NCBI RefSeq assembly: GCF_000334215.1
Contig: NZ_AMQY01000012.1
Location: 1 to 46,341 of the forward strand
Direction of reading: 5' to 3'
Source of the DNA: Vreelandella jeotgali Hwa
GTDB taxonomy: Bacteria > Pseudomonadota > Gammaproteobacteria > Pseudomonadales > Halomonadaceae
DNA: 46,341 bases
The first letter of the stretch is position 1. Each line of letters starts with the position of its first letter. The notes under the pieces are model-generated. The model made no database searches and was not told the origin of the DNA. It saw nothing but the letters and a program-made list of their open reading frames with translations. Shown one piece after another: positions 7,956 to 17,516 of this stretch. A program made the translations under genes and the position numbers.

Positions 7956-9206
7956 TTACGACGCGTCGTCGTCGGGCTTGTCGCTGCCCTGGTGGGCCAG
8001 CGGCCTGGCGTGATCGAGTCTCGGGTGGTTATCGAGGAATTCACGCGCGAGATCGGGCATCTTGTCCAGCGACTGAATGGCCTGGGTCAGGCCGTGGATC
8101 GCCGCCATCACGTCCCGGGTGTTGCCGGTTTCCGAGATGGTGTGCATGTTGCGGATGGGAAAGCCGATGGACGTCGCCGCGCAGTCGACGCTCGCCAGCA
8201 CGCCGGCCATGCCGTCGGTGCCGGTATCCACACCGACGATATCGCGCTGAAACGGAATCTCGTGCGCCTGAGCGGCCTGGGCAATCACCCGGTTGAGCTG
8301 TTCGCTGGCAATCGAGCCCACCGACATGGTGAAGCCCTTGCCCATTTCCAGCGGCTGCATGCGCTTGTCGCCGATGCCGGGTGCGGCCACGTAGTCGTGA
8401 TTGACGTCGACGCCGATCAGCGCGTCGGGCTTGAGTTCGCCGGCCAGCACGCGGCTGCCAAAGCGGCCGATTTCCTCGTAGCTGGCCACCGCAAACATGA
8501 CCCGTACCTGGTCGGTGCCGCCGGCCTCGGCGATCAGCCGGGCGATCTCGGCGGTAGCAAAGCAGCCCAGGCCGTTGTCCAGGTAGGCGCCGTAGAAGGT
8601 GTCCGGGCTGAAGCCTTCACGGATGGGCCGGTCGAAGATAATCGAGTCGCCAGGACGCACGCCGAGGTTTTCCACCTGCTGTTTTTTGTTCTCGCCGTGA
8701 ATCTGCAGATCGAGGTAGATCTGTTCCTTTTTGATGCCTTTTTCACCGCTGCGCTGTGCCGGCGCGGAGAAGTGGATCGCGCCCAGCGCCTCCACGGTGC
8801 CGCCTTCCAGACAGCGGTAGTCGCCGGGCGCGTCCGGGTCTTCGCTGAACAGCTTGACCTCGTGGCCGATGAGTACCGAAGGCAGGAAGGAGTCGGTGTT
8901 GATCCAGATCTTGCCGTCCTCGCCGATGGAGCGCACCTGCATACGGATCTTGTCGGCGTGGCCGATAAGCATCAGCTTGAACATATCGTCGCGGCCGGGA
9001 TGGGTGTCCAGCACCACGCCGGCGTTGCCCTTGAACTGGTGCAGCTGCCAGTCCTTGGGCGCAAAGCTCTCAAAGTGCGGCTTGAGCACGCCATAGGTCA
9101 TGGCCGCTTCCAGACCCACGGGGCTGGGAGCGGCGAGAATGTCGCGCATCAGGGAGAATTGCGCGTCGGGCATGCTGTGTTGCCAGGGGGCCTGGGTTGT
9201 GCTCAT
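7956..9206 (-). CDS. M42-like metallopeptidase (NAGGN-associated type)
   Basis: A 416-residue protein of the M42 glutamyl aminopeptidase clan. Candidate metal ligands occur in order: His in IGHADKI, Asp in YLDNGLGC, the Glu pair in ASYEEIGRFGS, Asp in GVDVNHD, and His in RNMHTISE. The sequence resembles the M42 subfamily usually encoded with the N-acetylglutaminylglutamine amide (NAGGN) osmoprotectant genes (remembered family pattern). Those synthesis genes (asnO-like, ngg-like) are not in this window, so the gene is an orphan here. It may recycle the osmolyte or a related peptide in the cytoplasm. ATG 9206 matches the family start. Stop at 7956; a hairpin follows. Confidence 0.8.
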   Translation of the reverse strand: MSTTQAPWQHSMPDAQFSLMRDILAAPSPVGLEAAMTYGVLKPHFESFAPKDWQLHQFKGNAGVVLDTHPGRDDMFKLMLIGHADKIRMQVRSIGEDGKIWINTDSFLPSVLIGHEVKLFSEDPDAPGDYRCLEGGTVEALGAIHFSAPAQRSGEKGIKKEQIYLDLQIHGENKKQQVENLGVRPGDSIIFDRPIREGFSPDTFYGAYLDNGLGCFATAEIARLIAEAGGTDQVRVMFAVASYEEIGRFGSRVLAGELKPDALIGVDVNHDYVAAPGIGDKRMQPLEMGKGFTMSVGSIASEQLNRVIAQAAQAHEIPFQRDIVGVDTGTDGMAGVLASVDCAATSIGFPIRNMHTISETGNTRDVMAAIHGLTQAIQSLDKMPDLAREFLDNHPRLDHARPLAHQGSDKPDDDAS

Positions 9207-9587
9207 GGTGATACCTTACTGGTTGGTTGCCGGTGTTGGTTGCCGGTCGGCTGCGTCGTTTGTGGCCAAAAGGCCGTGCGCACGGGCGGCGCCGCCCACG
9301 GGATCGGCCCAGGCGTCGGGGTAAGCCCGGCGTCGGGCGGAGGCGGATCGATTGCGCGAAGAATAAGCCGTATATCGTAATATTCTGTCACGGGCCGGCC
9401 AAATCAAGGGCTGAGGCGGCGGCGGGCGCTTATGGCGTCGCCATTGCCCGCTATTGGCTGATGGTCTGACGCCCGTCGGCCGTCGATTGTGTCATGCTGC
9501 CCCGGCGGTGTCGGGATGCGGGAGCCCGGTGCGTCGGGTAAAATCGCGCCACATGATGATGTCACGAGTTAAAGGGATGGGGTGCCA
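9207..9587. other. 381-bp divergent intergenic region
   Basis: It separates the leftward M42 peptidase gene from the rightward NSS transporter gene and must hold both promoters. A 13-bp direct repeat, GTTGGTTGCCGGT, occurs twice near 9222-9248. An AT-rich patch around 9365-9386 (TATATCGTAATATTC) is the best promoter candidate, but no hexamer pair is convincing. No coding region is supported. Confidence 0.5.
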
Positions 9588-11045
9588 ATGACAACTTCAC
9601 AACAACCTCGCGCGCAGTGGCTGGGCCGCTGGGGCTTTTTGCTGGCGGCGACAGGCTCGGCCGTGGGGCTGGGGAACATCTGGAAGTTCCCCTATATTAC
9701 CGGCGAGTTTGGCGGCGGCGCCTTCGTCCTGGTGTATCTGGTATGTATTTTTGCCGTCGGCGTGCCGGTGATGATGACCGAAATCTCGCTGGGCCGGCGC
9801 GGGCGAGGGAGCCCGGTGGATGCCATCCGCCGCGTGATTCACGAATCCGGCCGTGGTTCGCTCTGGTCGCTGCTGGGCTGGATGGGCATGCTCTGCGGCT
9901 TCATGGTGCTGTCGTTTTACGTGGTGGTCGCCGGCTGGTCGTTTTCCTACCTGTGGAAAATGCTCAGCGGCGGCATCACCGGCTCCAGCGTCGATGACAT
10001 GGTGGCGGTGTTCTCGGCCAACAACCAGAGCCCGCTGAATCTGGGTTTCTGGAGCACCCTGGTTACGCTGGCGACGATGTTCATCGTCGGCAAGGGGGTG
10101 CAAAAGGGCATCGAAAAAAGCGTCGGCTGGATGATGCCGGGGCTGGTGCTGATGCTGCTGCTGTTGATCATCTACGGCGCGTTTTCCGGCGGTTTTGGCG
10201 AGGCCGTGCATTTTCTCTTCGCCTTTGACGCCGGCAGCCTGTCGAGCGCCGGCATGCTGGCGGCGCTGGGGCACGCGTTTTTCACCCTGTCGCTGGCATC
10301 CGGGGCCATTCTGACTTACGGCAGCTATCTGCCCAGTAGCGCCTCCATCGGGCGTACCGCCATTGGCGTGGCCATTGCCGATACGGTCGTGGCGCTGATG
10401 GCGGGGCTGGCGATTTTTCCCGCGATTTTTGCCAACGGCATGGACCCCGGTGAAGGCCCGGGGCTGATCTTCATGAGCCTGCCGCTGGCGTTCCAGTCGA
10501 TGCCGCTGGGGACGCTGTTCGGCGTGCTGTTTTTCGCCATGCTGTCCATGGCCGCGCTGACGTCGTCGATTTCCATGATCGAGGCGACGCTCTCCTGGCT
10601 GTGCGACAACAAGGGGCTTTCACGCCCTCAGGCGGCCTGGGGCGCGGGTATCGTGCTGTGGCTGGTGAGCACTCTGGCGATGCTGTCGTTCAACGTCGGC
10701 GCCGACTGGACGCTGTTCGGCAAGAACTTTTTTGACTGGCTGGACTATCTGACCTCGCGCCTGATGATGCCGCTGGGCGGGCTGGGCATGGTCGTGCTCG
10801 CCGGCTTTGTGCTGAAAGGCGAGATCTTCCGCAAGGAGCTGGCGCTGTCGCCGCTGATGCACGCCGTCTGGCTGTTCATGGTGCGCTACGTCAGCCCGCT
10901 GGGGATTCTGGTGGTGTTTATCGATGCGCTGGGTCTCTACCAGGTATCCTTTGCCGCTCACTGGCCCTGGCTGCTGGCGATTCTGGTGGCGATGGTTGTG
11001 GCCGGAGAGCTGTCAAGCCCTCGGCTGGCCCGGACGCTGCGTTAG
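9588..11045 (+). CDS. Sodium-dependent transporter, NSS (SNF) family
   Basis: A 485-residue membrane protein of the neurotransmitter:sodium symporter family (LeuT fold). The first helix has the hallmark ATGSAVGLGNIWKFPY, including the unwound GNIWKFPY segment that binds sodium and substrate. About 11-12 helices are visible. Bacterial members import amino acids such as alanine, methionine or tryptophan with Na+; the substrate is not readable here. ATG 9588 fits the family start and has GGGG at 9579-9582; an in-frame GTG at 9582 is the alternative. No MetS-like small subunit follows on the same strand, but a tiny membrane frame converges on its stop from the other strand. Confidence 0.92.
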   Translation: MTTSQQPRAQWLGRWGFLLAATGSAVGLGNIWKFPYITGEFGGGAFVLVYLVCIFAVGVPVMMTEISLGRRGRGSPVDAIRRVIHESGRGSLWSLLGWMGMLCGFMVLSFYVVVAGWSFSYLWKMLSGGITGSSVDDMVAVFSANNQSPLNLGFWSTLVTLATMFIVGKGVQKGIEKSVGWMMPGLVLMLLLLIIYGAFSGGFGEAVHFLFAFDAGSLSSAGMLAALGHAFFTLSLASGAILTYGSYLPSSASIGRTAIGVAIADTVVALMAGLAIFPAIFANGMDPGEGPGLIFMSLPLAFQSMPLGTLFGVLFFAMLSMAALTSSISMIEATLSWLCDNKGLSRPQAAWGAGIVLWLVSTLAMLSFNVGADWTLFGKNFFDWLDYLTSRLMMPLGGLGMVVLAGFVLKGEIFRKELALSPLMHAVWLFMVRYVSPLGILVVFIDALGLYQVSFAAHWPWLLAILVAMVVAGELSSPRLARTLR

Positions 11046-11134
11046 CGTACCAGCCAGGCGCCCACGGCAATGGCGGCGATGAGGGTAATAAAAAAGATGC
11101 GATTGCGCGCAACGGTATCCCGGTGTGGCTTCAT
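11042..11134 (-). CDS. Candidate 30-residue single-helix membrane protein
   Basis: A reverse-strand frame starts with ATG at 11134 and stops with TAA at 11042-11044. The peptide has a basic N-terminus (MKPHRDTVARNR), one hydrophobic helix (IFFITLIAAIAVGAWLV) and a final Arg, the plan of a genuine small membrane protein. AGGGGG sits 4 nt before the ATG. Its stop overlaps the NSS transporter stop in the TTAG tetranucleotide 11042-11045, the same convergent arrangement seen for two other gene pairs nearby. Function unknown. Such a short frame could arise by chance. Confidence 0.45.
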   Translation of the reverse strand: MKPHRDTVARNRIFFITLIAAIAVGAWLVR

Positions 11135-11169
11135 GGCGCCCCCTGGCGATGCAGAAAAGGTAAACGGTA

Positions 11170-12075
11170 ATGCAAGACATTGATCCTGGCATGGTAGCCG
11201 CTGAGGCTCCCGGCGTCACTTCCCTGACGCTGGCCGAGGGGCGTCTCGGGGCGCTTGCCTGGGGGCGCTCCGACGCCCCGGTGTGGCTGGCGCTGCACGG
11301 CTGGCTGGATAATGCCGCCAGCTTTTCGCGGCTGGCCCCGGGCCTGGCCGAACGGCTGGACGTGCGCATCGTGGCGCTGGATTTTCGCGGCCACGGCTTA
11401 TCAGCGCCCCATGTCGCGGGCGGCAGCGACTATGCCCTCTGGGACTACTGCCACGACGTGCTGGACGCCCTGGACGAGCTGGACGTGGCGCGGGCGGTGC
11501 TGATGGGGCACTCCATGGGCGCGGCGGTGGCATGCCTGCTGGCGGCGGCGTTTCCCGAAAAGGTCGAGCGTCTTGTCCTGGTGGATGGGCTGGGCATGCT
11601 CAGCACGTCGGCGGAACAGGCCTCGGATCAGCTGCGGCGCGGCCTTCTGGCACACCGTATGCGCCCCTCGCGGATGCCCGGCTATGCGGATGCCGACGCC
11701 GCCGTGGCCGCCCGGGTGGCCGGCAGCGTGACGCCCATCGATGCCGATACGGTAGCGCCGCTGGTGGCGCGTAACTGTCAGCGGCTGGATAGCGGGCGGA
11801 TCGCGTTGCGCACCGACAGCCGGCTGCTCAAGCCGTCGCTGGTGCGCTTTACCCGGGACCAGGTACTGGCGCTGCTGGGCGATATTGGCTGCCCGGTTCA
11901 GCTGATCGAAGGCGACCAGGGCATTCTGGGCGAACGCGCCTGGGCGAAGCAGGCTCGCGCTGCGGTGCCGGATCTGACCCGCTGTGTATTGCCCGGCGGG
12001 CACCACCTGCACCTGGAGCGCGACGGCGTCGACAGCGTGCTGGAGGCGGTGGTTAACCACCGCCAGGGCGAGTAG
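11170..12075 (+). CDS. Alpha/beta-fold hydrolase
   Basis: A 301-residue alpha/beta hydrolase. The oxyanion-side motif LHGWLDNAASF is followed by the nucleophile elbow MGHSMGAA (Ser at about residue 117), a late acid in IEGDQG, and a catalytic His in PGGHHLHLE near the C-terminus. The LHGWLDNA form is typical of the serine hydrolase group related to MEST/SERHL and bacterial esterases. It probably cleaves a small carboxyl ester in the cytoplasm; there is no signal peptide. ATG 11170 has AAAAGG about 9 nt upstream. The patatin gene follows after 18 nt, so the two are likely cotranscribed lipid or ester hydrolases. Confidence 0.86.
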   Translation: MQDIDPGMVAAEAPGVTSLTLAEGRLGALAWGRSDAPVWLALHGWLDNAASFSRLAPGLAERLDVRIVALDFRGHGLSAPHVAGGSDYALWDYCHDVLDALDELDVARAVLMGHSMGAAVACLLAAAFPEKVERLVLVDGLGMLSTSAEQASDQLRRGLLAHRMRPSRMPGYADADAAVAARVAGSVTPIDADTVAPLVARNCQRLDSGRIALRTDSRLLKPSLVRFTRDQVLALLGDIGCPVQLIEGDQGILGERAWAKQARAAVPDLTRCVLPGGHHLHLERDGVDSVLEAVVNHRQGE

Positions 12076-12093
12076 CCCGCCGCAGGAGGGCGT

Positions 12094-13146
12094 ATGGACG
12101 AAGCCATGAAAAGCCGTGGGTGCAAGGTCGCGCTGGTGCTGGGCAGCGGCGGCGCACGCGGCTATGCACACATTGGCGTGATTGAAGCGCTGGAAGCGCG
12201 CGGCTTCGAGATTATCGCCATCGCCGGCTGCTCAATGGGCGCTGTGGTCGGTGGCGTGTACGCCGCGGGCAAGCTGCCCGAATACCGCGACTGGGTGTGC
12301 CGGCTGGATTACCTGGACGTGCTGCGGCTGGTGGACGTCACCTGGAGCCCCATGGGCGCCATGCGTGCCAACAAGGTCATGGACAAGCTGGCCGGCCTGG
12401 TGGACGACATCGAACTGCAGGACCTGTCGGTGCCGGTGACTACCGTTGCCACCGACATGACCCGCCAGCGCGAAGTCTGGTTTCAGCACGGGCCGCTGCT
12501 GCGTGCCATTCGCGCCTCCATTGCCGTACCCGGTGTGATTACCCCGGTAACGCTGGGCGACCAGGTGCTGGTCGACGGTGGGCTGCTCAATCCGCTGCCG
12601 ATCATGCCGGTGCTCGCGGCGCACGAAGCGGATATCGTCATGGCGGTCAACGCCACGGCGCATACGCCCCGGCCGGTCACGCTGGATGAGATGCTGCCCG
12701 CCGATGCCGCCCCGGCCGAGCCGCCGGCAGCTACCCGGGAGGGCGCCGACACCATGGGCCACTGGGTTAGCGAAGTGAAAAGCGCGACCCGGCGGCTATG
12801 GGGCGGGTTGGGCTGTGCCGAGGACAGGTCCGACGCCGAGCTGCCCGGGGCAGAAGCGCCGGATGCCGAGGCGCGCGGCAAACGCGAGTGGGGCAAGCTC
12901 GACATGATCCTGCAATCGTTTGATATTACCCAGGCCGCGCTCGCCAGGTACAAGGTAGCCGGCTACCCGCCGGATGTGCTCGTGGAAGTGCCCAAGACCG
13001 TATGCAGCGCCTACGAATTTCATCGCGCGGACGCCCTGATACGGCTGGGACGCACTCTGGCCGACGAGGCGCTGGAACAGCATCTGCGCAGCGAGGCGCG
13101 GCACGACTCGCCCTGCGTCGATAATCCCCCCGACGAGCCCGATTAG
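12094..13146 (+). CDS. Patatin-like phospholipase (RssA-like)
   Basis: A 350-residue protein with all patatin landmarks: the oxyanion loop GSGGARGYAHIG near residues 13-24, the nucleophile GCSMG at about 47-51, and the catalytic Asp in VDGGLLNPLP. Patatins hydrolyse acyl chains from phospholipids or acylglycerols with a Ser-Asp dyad. Cytoplasmic bacterial forms such as RssA/YchK share this layout, with a C-terminal extension like that seen here. AGGAGG lies 5 nt before ATG 12094. The stop overlaps the convergent smrB stop at 13143-13146 (TTAG), leaving no room for a terminator between them. Confidence 0.9.
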   Translation: MDEAMKSRGCKVALVLGSGGARGYAHIGVIEALEARGFEIIAIAGCSMGAVVGGVYAAGKLPEYRDWVCRLDYLDVLRLVDVTWSPMGAMRANKVMDKLAGLVDDIELQDLSVPVTTVATDMTRQREVWFQHGPLLRAIRASIAVPGVITPVTLGDQVLVDGGLLNPLPIMPVLAAHEADIVMAVNATAHTPRPVTLDEMLPADAAPAEPPAATREGADTMGHWVSEVKSATRRLWGGLGCAEDRSDAELPGAEAPDAEARGKREWGKLDMILQSFDITQAALARYKVAGYPPDVLVEVPKTVCSAYEFHRADALIRLGRTLADEALEQHLRSEARHDSPCVDNPPDEPD

Positions 13147-13727
13147 TCCTGGCCGCGCCCGGGCTTGCGCAGCAGCACGTAGAGTGCGCCGGTGCCGCCG
13201 TCGGCGTCCGTCGCCGAGCAGAACGCCAGCACTCCCGGCCATTCGCGCAGCCAGGCGTTGGTATGGCTTTTGAGTACGGGAAAGTCGGCCATGCCGCCCC
13301 GGGCCTTGCCGTGTACCACCATCACGCAGCGCATCGCCCGGGCGCTGGCGTCGTGCAAAAAGCTCTCCAGCTCGATGCGCGCTTCTTCCAGGGTGTAGCC
13401 GTGCAGATCAAGCCCCGCCTGCCAGCCGGTCTTGCCGCGCTTGAGCTGGCGAAACGTGCGCCAGGGCAGGTCGGGCACCGAAAACGCCAGATATTCCGAC
13501 GGGCGCACGGCTTCCACCCGGCCGTCCGAGGTGCGGCCGGTGGTGTTCAGCGTCTGGCTTTCCACCGCCGCCTGGCGCCGGACCGACTTGTCGACAATGG
13601 CGGGGCGTGGCTTGCCGGTATTGGCCTGGTTCGTCTGAATGCGCCGCACGCCGGCGGCCTCGAGCGCCTGACGGAAGGCGCTGACGTCGTCGGAAAGGTC
13701 GTTATCGGGGTCGTGGCGGCGGGTCAT
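13143..13727 (-). CDS. smrB: Smr-domain endonuclease SmrB (ribosome collision rescue)
   Basis: A 194-residue protein with a C-terminal Smr domain: LDLHGYTLEEAR and, later, VVHGKARGG, the two motifs forming the nuclease site. E. coli SmrB (183 residues) is recruited to collided ribosomes and cuts the mRNA between them, feeding the tmRNA pathway. The identification is strengthened by position: smrB is divergent from prmB, followed by aroC, exactly as in E. coli. The frame continues upstream to 13943, but ATG 13727 fits family length. The final bases overlap the patatin stop. Confidence 0.9.
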   Translation of the reverse strand: MTRRHDPDNDLSDDVSAFRQALEAAGVRRIQTNQANTGKPRPAIVDKSVRRQAAVESQTLNTTGRTSDGRVEAVRPSEYLAFSVPDLPWRTFRQLKRGKTGWQAGLDLHGYTLEEARIELESFLHDASARAMRCVMVVHGKARGGMADFPVLKSHTNAWLREWPGVLAFCSATDADGGTGALYVLLRKPGRGQD

Positions 13728-13936
13728 GGCAAGCTCGTCGTCGGAAAATACAAAAAACGCAACAGGGTAAAAAACGTGAAAGCCGATGGCAGATGCACAG
13801 TATAGCGGTCCTGGCGCTGCTGTGAACCGGACCGCGCGGCAGGTACAATCAACGCCTGTCGCGCCGCGGCATGGTGCGTCCCGCCTGTGTTCCGTGAGAC
13901 CGCCCTCGTTGGAGGGTACCGCCCGAGGAGTCCCGT

Positions 13937-14899
13937 TTGTCATTCACCGCCCGTCGTTCGCCCCGTTTTGCTTCAACGCTTGCTCAGTCCGACGCCGAGC
14001 TCGCCGCCGAGCTCCCCCGCCTGCGCGACTGTATGCGCTGGGTAACCAGCGAATTTCACCTGGCCGGGCTGCATTACGGCCACGGCACCGCCTCCGCCTG
14101 GGATGAAGCCGTGGGGCTCACCCTGGGAGCGCTGCACCTGCCCTGGGACGTGGACCCGGCGGTGCTGGATGCGCGGCTGCTGCCGGTGGAGCGGGCGCGG
14201 ATCGTGGCGCTGGCACGTCAGCGGATTACCCGCCGCGAGCCGCTGCCGTATCTGCTCGGCGAGGCCTTTTTTGCCGGGCTGGCCTTCAACGTGGATGAGC
14301 GCGTGCTGATTCCCCGCTCGCCCATCGCCGAGCTCATCGAGGACGGCTTTGCCGCCTGGTTCGGCGATGAACCCCCGGCGCGGGTATTGGACCTGTGCAC
14401 CGGCTCGGGCTGTATCGGCATTGCCACGGCGCTGTATCTGCCTACCGCCGAGGTAACGCTTGCCGACATCAGCCAGGACGCGCTGGCGGTGGCGAAGGAA
14501 AACATCACTCGCCACGACGTCGGCGATCGCGTGCGGGCGGTGGCGTCCGACCTGTTCGCCGGCCTCGCCGGCCAGCGTTTCGAGCTGATCGTCGCCAACC
14601 CGCCCTACGTCGATGCGCGCGATCTGGCGGCCATGCCGGCTGAGTATCGTCACGAGCCGGCGCTGGCGCTGGGAGCCGGGCACGACGGCCTGGATATTGT
14701 GCGGCAGATGCTCCGCGAGGCGCGCGAGCATCTGACCGATGACGGCTGGCTGATGGTGGAAGTCGGCAACTCCGATTGCCACCTGGCGGCGGCCTTCCCC
14801 GACGTGCCGTTCATGTGGCTGGAATTCGAACGCGGCGGGCAGGGCGTTTTTGTGCTCTCCGCCGCTGAACTTGACGCCTGCGCGGCGTCTTTTGCGTGA
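13937..14899 (+). CDS. prmB: 50S ribosomal protein L3 glutamine methyltransferase
   Basis: A 320-residue SAM-dependent methyltransferase (E. coli PrmB is 310). A helical N-terminal domain precedes the SAM-binding motif [12 protein letters not shown] and the catalytic NPPY in [11 protein letters not shown] at about residue 220, which places the glutamine amide. It methylates Gln150 of L3 during 50S assembly (E. coli knowledge). The start is TTG 13937 with GAGGAG 6 nt upstream (13925-13930). aroC begins 13 nt after the stop, so they are probably one transcript. A second PrmC-type enzyme is encoded at 43957-44853; the neighbours distinguish the two. Confidence 0.93.
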   Translation: MSFTARRSPRFASTLAQSDAELAAELPRLRDCMRWVTSEFHLAGLHYGHGTASAWDEAVGLTLGALHLPWDVDPAVLDARLLPVERARIVALARQRITRREPLPYLLGEAFFAGLAFNVDERVLIPRSPIAELIEDGFAAWFGDEPPARVLDLCTGSGCIGIATALYLPTAEVTLADISQDALAVAKENITRHDVGDRVRAVASDLFAGLAGQRFELIVANPPYVDARDLAAMPAEYRHEPALALGAGHDGLDIVRQMLREAREHLTDDGWLMVEVGNSDCHLAAAFPDVPFMWLEFERGGQGVFVLSAAELDACAASFA

Positions 14900-14912
14900 G
14901 GACATAACGCCC

Positions 14913-15986
14913 ATGTCAGGCAATACCTTTGGCAAACTGTTTAGCGTCACTACCTTTGGCGAGAGCCACGGCGAAGCGCTGGGCGCGATAGTGGACGGCT
15001 GCCCGCCGGGGCTGGCGCTGTGCGAAGCCGATCTCCAGCGCGATCTGGACCGCCGCCGCCCGGGCAGCTCGCGCCATACCACCCAGCGAAAGGAAGCCGA
15101 CCGGGTGCGGATTCTGTCCGGCGTGTTCGAGGGGGAAACCACCGGCACGCCCATCGGGCTGCTGATCGAAAATACCGACCAGCGCTCGAAGGACTATTCG
15201 AAAATCAAGGATCAGTTCCGCCCGGCCCACGCCGACTATACCTACCACCACAAGTACGGCCGTCGGGACTATCGCGGCGGCGGGCGCTCGAGCGCTCGGG
15301 AAACCGCCATGCGCGTGGCCGCCGGCGCCATTGCCAAGCAGTACCTGGCCGCCCGCGGCGTTGGCGTGCGCGGCTACATGAGCCGGCTGGGGCCGCTGGC
15401 GATGGACTTCAAAGGCTGGGAAGCGGTGGAACACAACGCGTTTTTCTGCCCGGATGCCGAGCGCGTGCCCGAGCTCGAAGCCTATATGGATCAGCTGCGC
15501 CGGGATCAGGACTCCGTGGGCGCGGAAGTGACCGTGATTGCCGAGGGCGTGCCGGCGGGGCTGGGCGAGCCGGTGTTTGACCGCCTCGATGCGGATATAG
15601 CCCACGCGCTGATGGGCATCAACGCCGTGAAAGGCGTCGAAATGGGGGCGGGCTTTGCCGCGGTGAGCCAGCGCGGCAGCGAACATCGCGACGAGATGAC
15701 GCCGGCAGACGGCTTTCTATCCAATAACGCCGGCGGCGTCCTCGGCGGTATTTCCAGCGGCCAGCCGGTGGTGGCGCGGCTGGCGCTCAAGCCCACGTCC
15801 AGCATTACCACGCCGGGACGTTCGGTTGATGTCCACGGCGAGGCGGTCGAGGTGGTTACCAAAGGCCGCCACGATCCCTGCGTGGGCATCCGCGCCACGC
15901 CCATCGCCGAGGCGATGATGGCGTTGACGCTGATGGACCACTGGCTGCGCCAGCGCGGCCAGAACGGCGGCGTTGGCCAGCGTTAA
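14913..15986 (+). CDS. aroC: Chorismate synthase
   Basis: A 357-residue protein (E. coli AroC has 361). It catalyses the last step of the shikimate pathway, EPSP to chorismate, using reduced FMN. Signatures include GESHG near the start ([11 protein letters not shown]), [13 protein letters not shown] [13 protein letters not shown] at about 125-138, and GGISSGQP toward the end. The frame is open upstream of ATG 14913, but the family start [10 protein letters not shown] is unambiguous, with GAGG at about 14898-14901. The stop overlaps the convergent lnt stop in TTAA 15983-15986. Confidence 0.97.
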   Translation: MSGNTFGKLFSVTTFGESHGEALGAIVDGCPPGLALCEADLQRDLDRRRPGSSRHTTQRKEADRVRILSGVFEGETTGTPIGLLIENTDQRSKDYSKIKDQFRPAHADYTYHHKYGRRDYRGGGRSSARETAMRVAAGAIAKQYLAARGVGVRGYMSRLGPLAMDFKGWEAVEHNAFFCPDAERVPELEAYMDQLRRDQDSVGAEVTVIAEGVPAGLGEPVFDRLDADIAHALMGINAVKGVEMGAGFAAVSQRGSEHRDEMTPADGFLSNNAGGVLGGISSGQPVVARLALKPTSSITTPGRSVDVHGEAVEVVTKGRHDPCVGIRATPIAEAMMALTLMDHWLRQRGQNGGVGQR

Positions 15987-17473
15987 ACCGCTGACCGGCG
16001 GCGTATCAGCCCCGGCAGCAGCATTCCCCCGGCCAGTAGCCAGGTGGGCCAGCTGCCCAGCCGGGTAAAGGGCGTAACGCCCTGCATGGCGTAAAATTCG
16101 CCGTTGAGCGTTGCGGTTTCAAACTGCGGCGCTCGAGCCTGGATATCCCCCTGCGGATTGATGATCGCGGTAATGCCGTTGCTGGTGGCGCGCAGCACGT
16201 AGCGGCCGTTTTCCCGGGCGCGCAACCGCGCCATCTGCAGGTGCTGGTGGGGGCCGATGGAGCCGCCGAACCAGGTATCGTTGGAGACGGTGATCAGCGC
16301 ATCGCTGGTGCGGGCGCGCCGCGCAACCAGCTGCGGATAAATGATTTCGTAGCAGATGGCGTTGCCCAGTGCCACGCCGGCCGCCTGCATGGGCGGCTGC
16401 TTGCCGTCGCCCGAGGCAAAGGCCGACATGGGCAGGTCAAAGAAGTCGATGGCGCCGCGGAGTACGCTTTCCAGCGGGATATATTCGCCGAACGGCACCA
16501 GGTGTTCCTTGCGGTAGCTGCCTTCCACGTCGCCGGTGCCGATCACGCTATTGAAGTATTGCCCGGCCGCGTTGCGCTGGACGATACCGGTGACCAGCGC
16601 GGTGTCCCCGGGCAGGTTGCTCTGCACCCGGGACAGCACCCGGCGGGCGTTGTCTTCGGTCATGGGCAGCGCGGTTTCCGGCCACAGGATCAGGTCCGCG
16701 TCGTCTGCCACCTGCCGGGTCAGGCGGGCGTAGGTGTTGGCCGCGTTGCGCTGCCCTTCGGCTGTCCACTTGGTCAGCTGGGAGAGGTTGCCCTGGAGCA
16801 GTGCCACCCGGGTCGGCGTGTCGCTTGCCGGCTCTGTCCACTGCCCGGGCAGGGCCAGCGGCGCCAGCCAGATAGCCGCGAGCGGCGCCAGCGTCCAGAT
16901 CCGGCGGCAGAGCAGCAGCTCGGCCAGCAGAGTGCCGCTCAGCGCCACCAGCAGCGAGAGCAGGTAAACGCCGCCCACCGGCGCCCAGCCGGCGAGCGGC
17001 GAGTCTATCTGGCCCGTGCCCAGCAGCAGCCAGGGAAAGCCGGTAAAGAGATAGGTGCGCAGCACTTCGCCGAGTACCCAGACGCCGGCAAAGGACAAAA
17101 ATGCCCCTCGGGGCGTGGTCAAACGGCGGTAAAGCCAGAAGGTGGCAGCGAAAAACAGCGCGAGGACGGCGACGAACAGCGCCGTGAGGGACACCGCCAG
17201 GGGGACGCCGGTGTAGCCGTAGTCGTGAATCGAAACGTAGACCCAGGATGTGCCGCTGGCGAAGAGCCCGACGCCGTAGACCCAGCCTTTCAGCGCCGCC
17301 TGCCGGGGCGTCAGCCGGTGCAGGCCAACGTACATCAGACCCGCTGCCAGAGGTCCCAGCCACCAGAGGCCGAACGGTGAGGCGGTCAGAGTGGTGAAAC
17401 CGCCGGCGATCAGCGCGGCGAGCAGTTGCCCCCACAGCGGCTTTGCCGCGAGGGCCGGAAACAATCCCGTCAT
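15983..17473 (-). CDS. lnt: Apolipoprotein N-acyltransferase
   Basis: A 496-residue inner-membrane enzyme that adds the third acyl chain to the N-terminal cysteine of lipoproteins, completing their maturation. The N-terminal third has several membrane helices; the periplasmic nitrilase-like domain carries the catalytic triad: Glu in WPETALPM (about 266), Lys in [12 protein letters not shown] (about 321) and Cys in AICYEIIYP (about 372). ATG 17473 has AAGGA 7 nt upstream; a longer frame would run into corC. It is the last gene of the phoH-ybeY-corC-lnt operon, the classic gammaproteobacterial order. Confidence 0.95.
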   Translation of the reverse strand: MTGLFPALAAKPLWGQLLAALIAGGFTTLTASPFGLWWLGPLAAGLMYVGLHRLTPRQAALKGWVYGVGLFASGTSWVYVSIHDYGYTGVPLAVSLTALFVAVLALFFAATFWLYRRLTTPRGAFLSFAGVWVLGEVLRTYLFTGFPWLLLGTGQIDSPLAGWAPVGGVYLLSLLVALSGTLLAELLLCRRIWTLAPLAAIWLAPLALPGQWTEPASDTPTRVALLQGNLSQLTKWTAEGQRNAANTYARLTRQVADDADLILWPETALPMTEDNARRVLSRVQSNLPGDTALVTGIVQRNAAGQYFNSVIGTGDVEGSYRKEHLVPFGEYIPLESVLRGAIDFFDLPMSAFASGDGKQPPMQAAGVALGNAICYEIIYPQLVARRARTSDALITVSNDTWFGGSIGPHQHLQMARLRARENGRYVLRATSNGITAIINPQGDIQARAPQFETATLNGEFYAMQGVTPFTRLGSWPTWLLAGGMLLPGLIRRRSAV

Positions 17474-17516
17474 CAGGTAGTCCTTGCAAGGGCAGGCGCC
17501 GCACGGCGGCGAGTCG

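Noticed and set aside
13728..13943. N-terminal extension of SmrB up to 13943
   Set aside because: The extra residues are not like Smr proteins, overlap the prmB start region, and ATG 13727 gives the normal family length.
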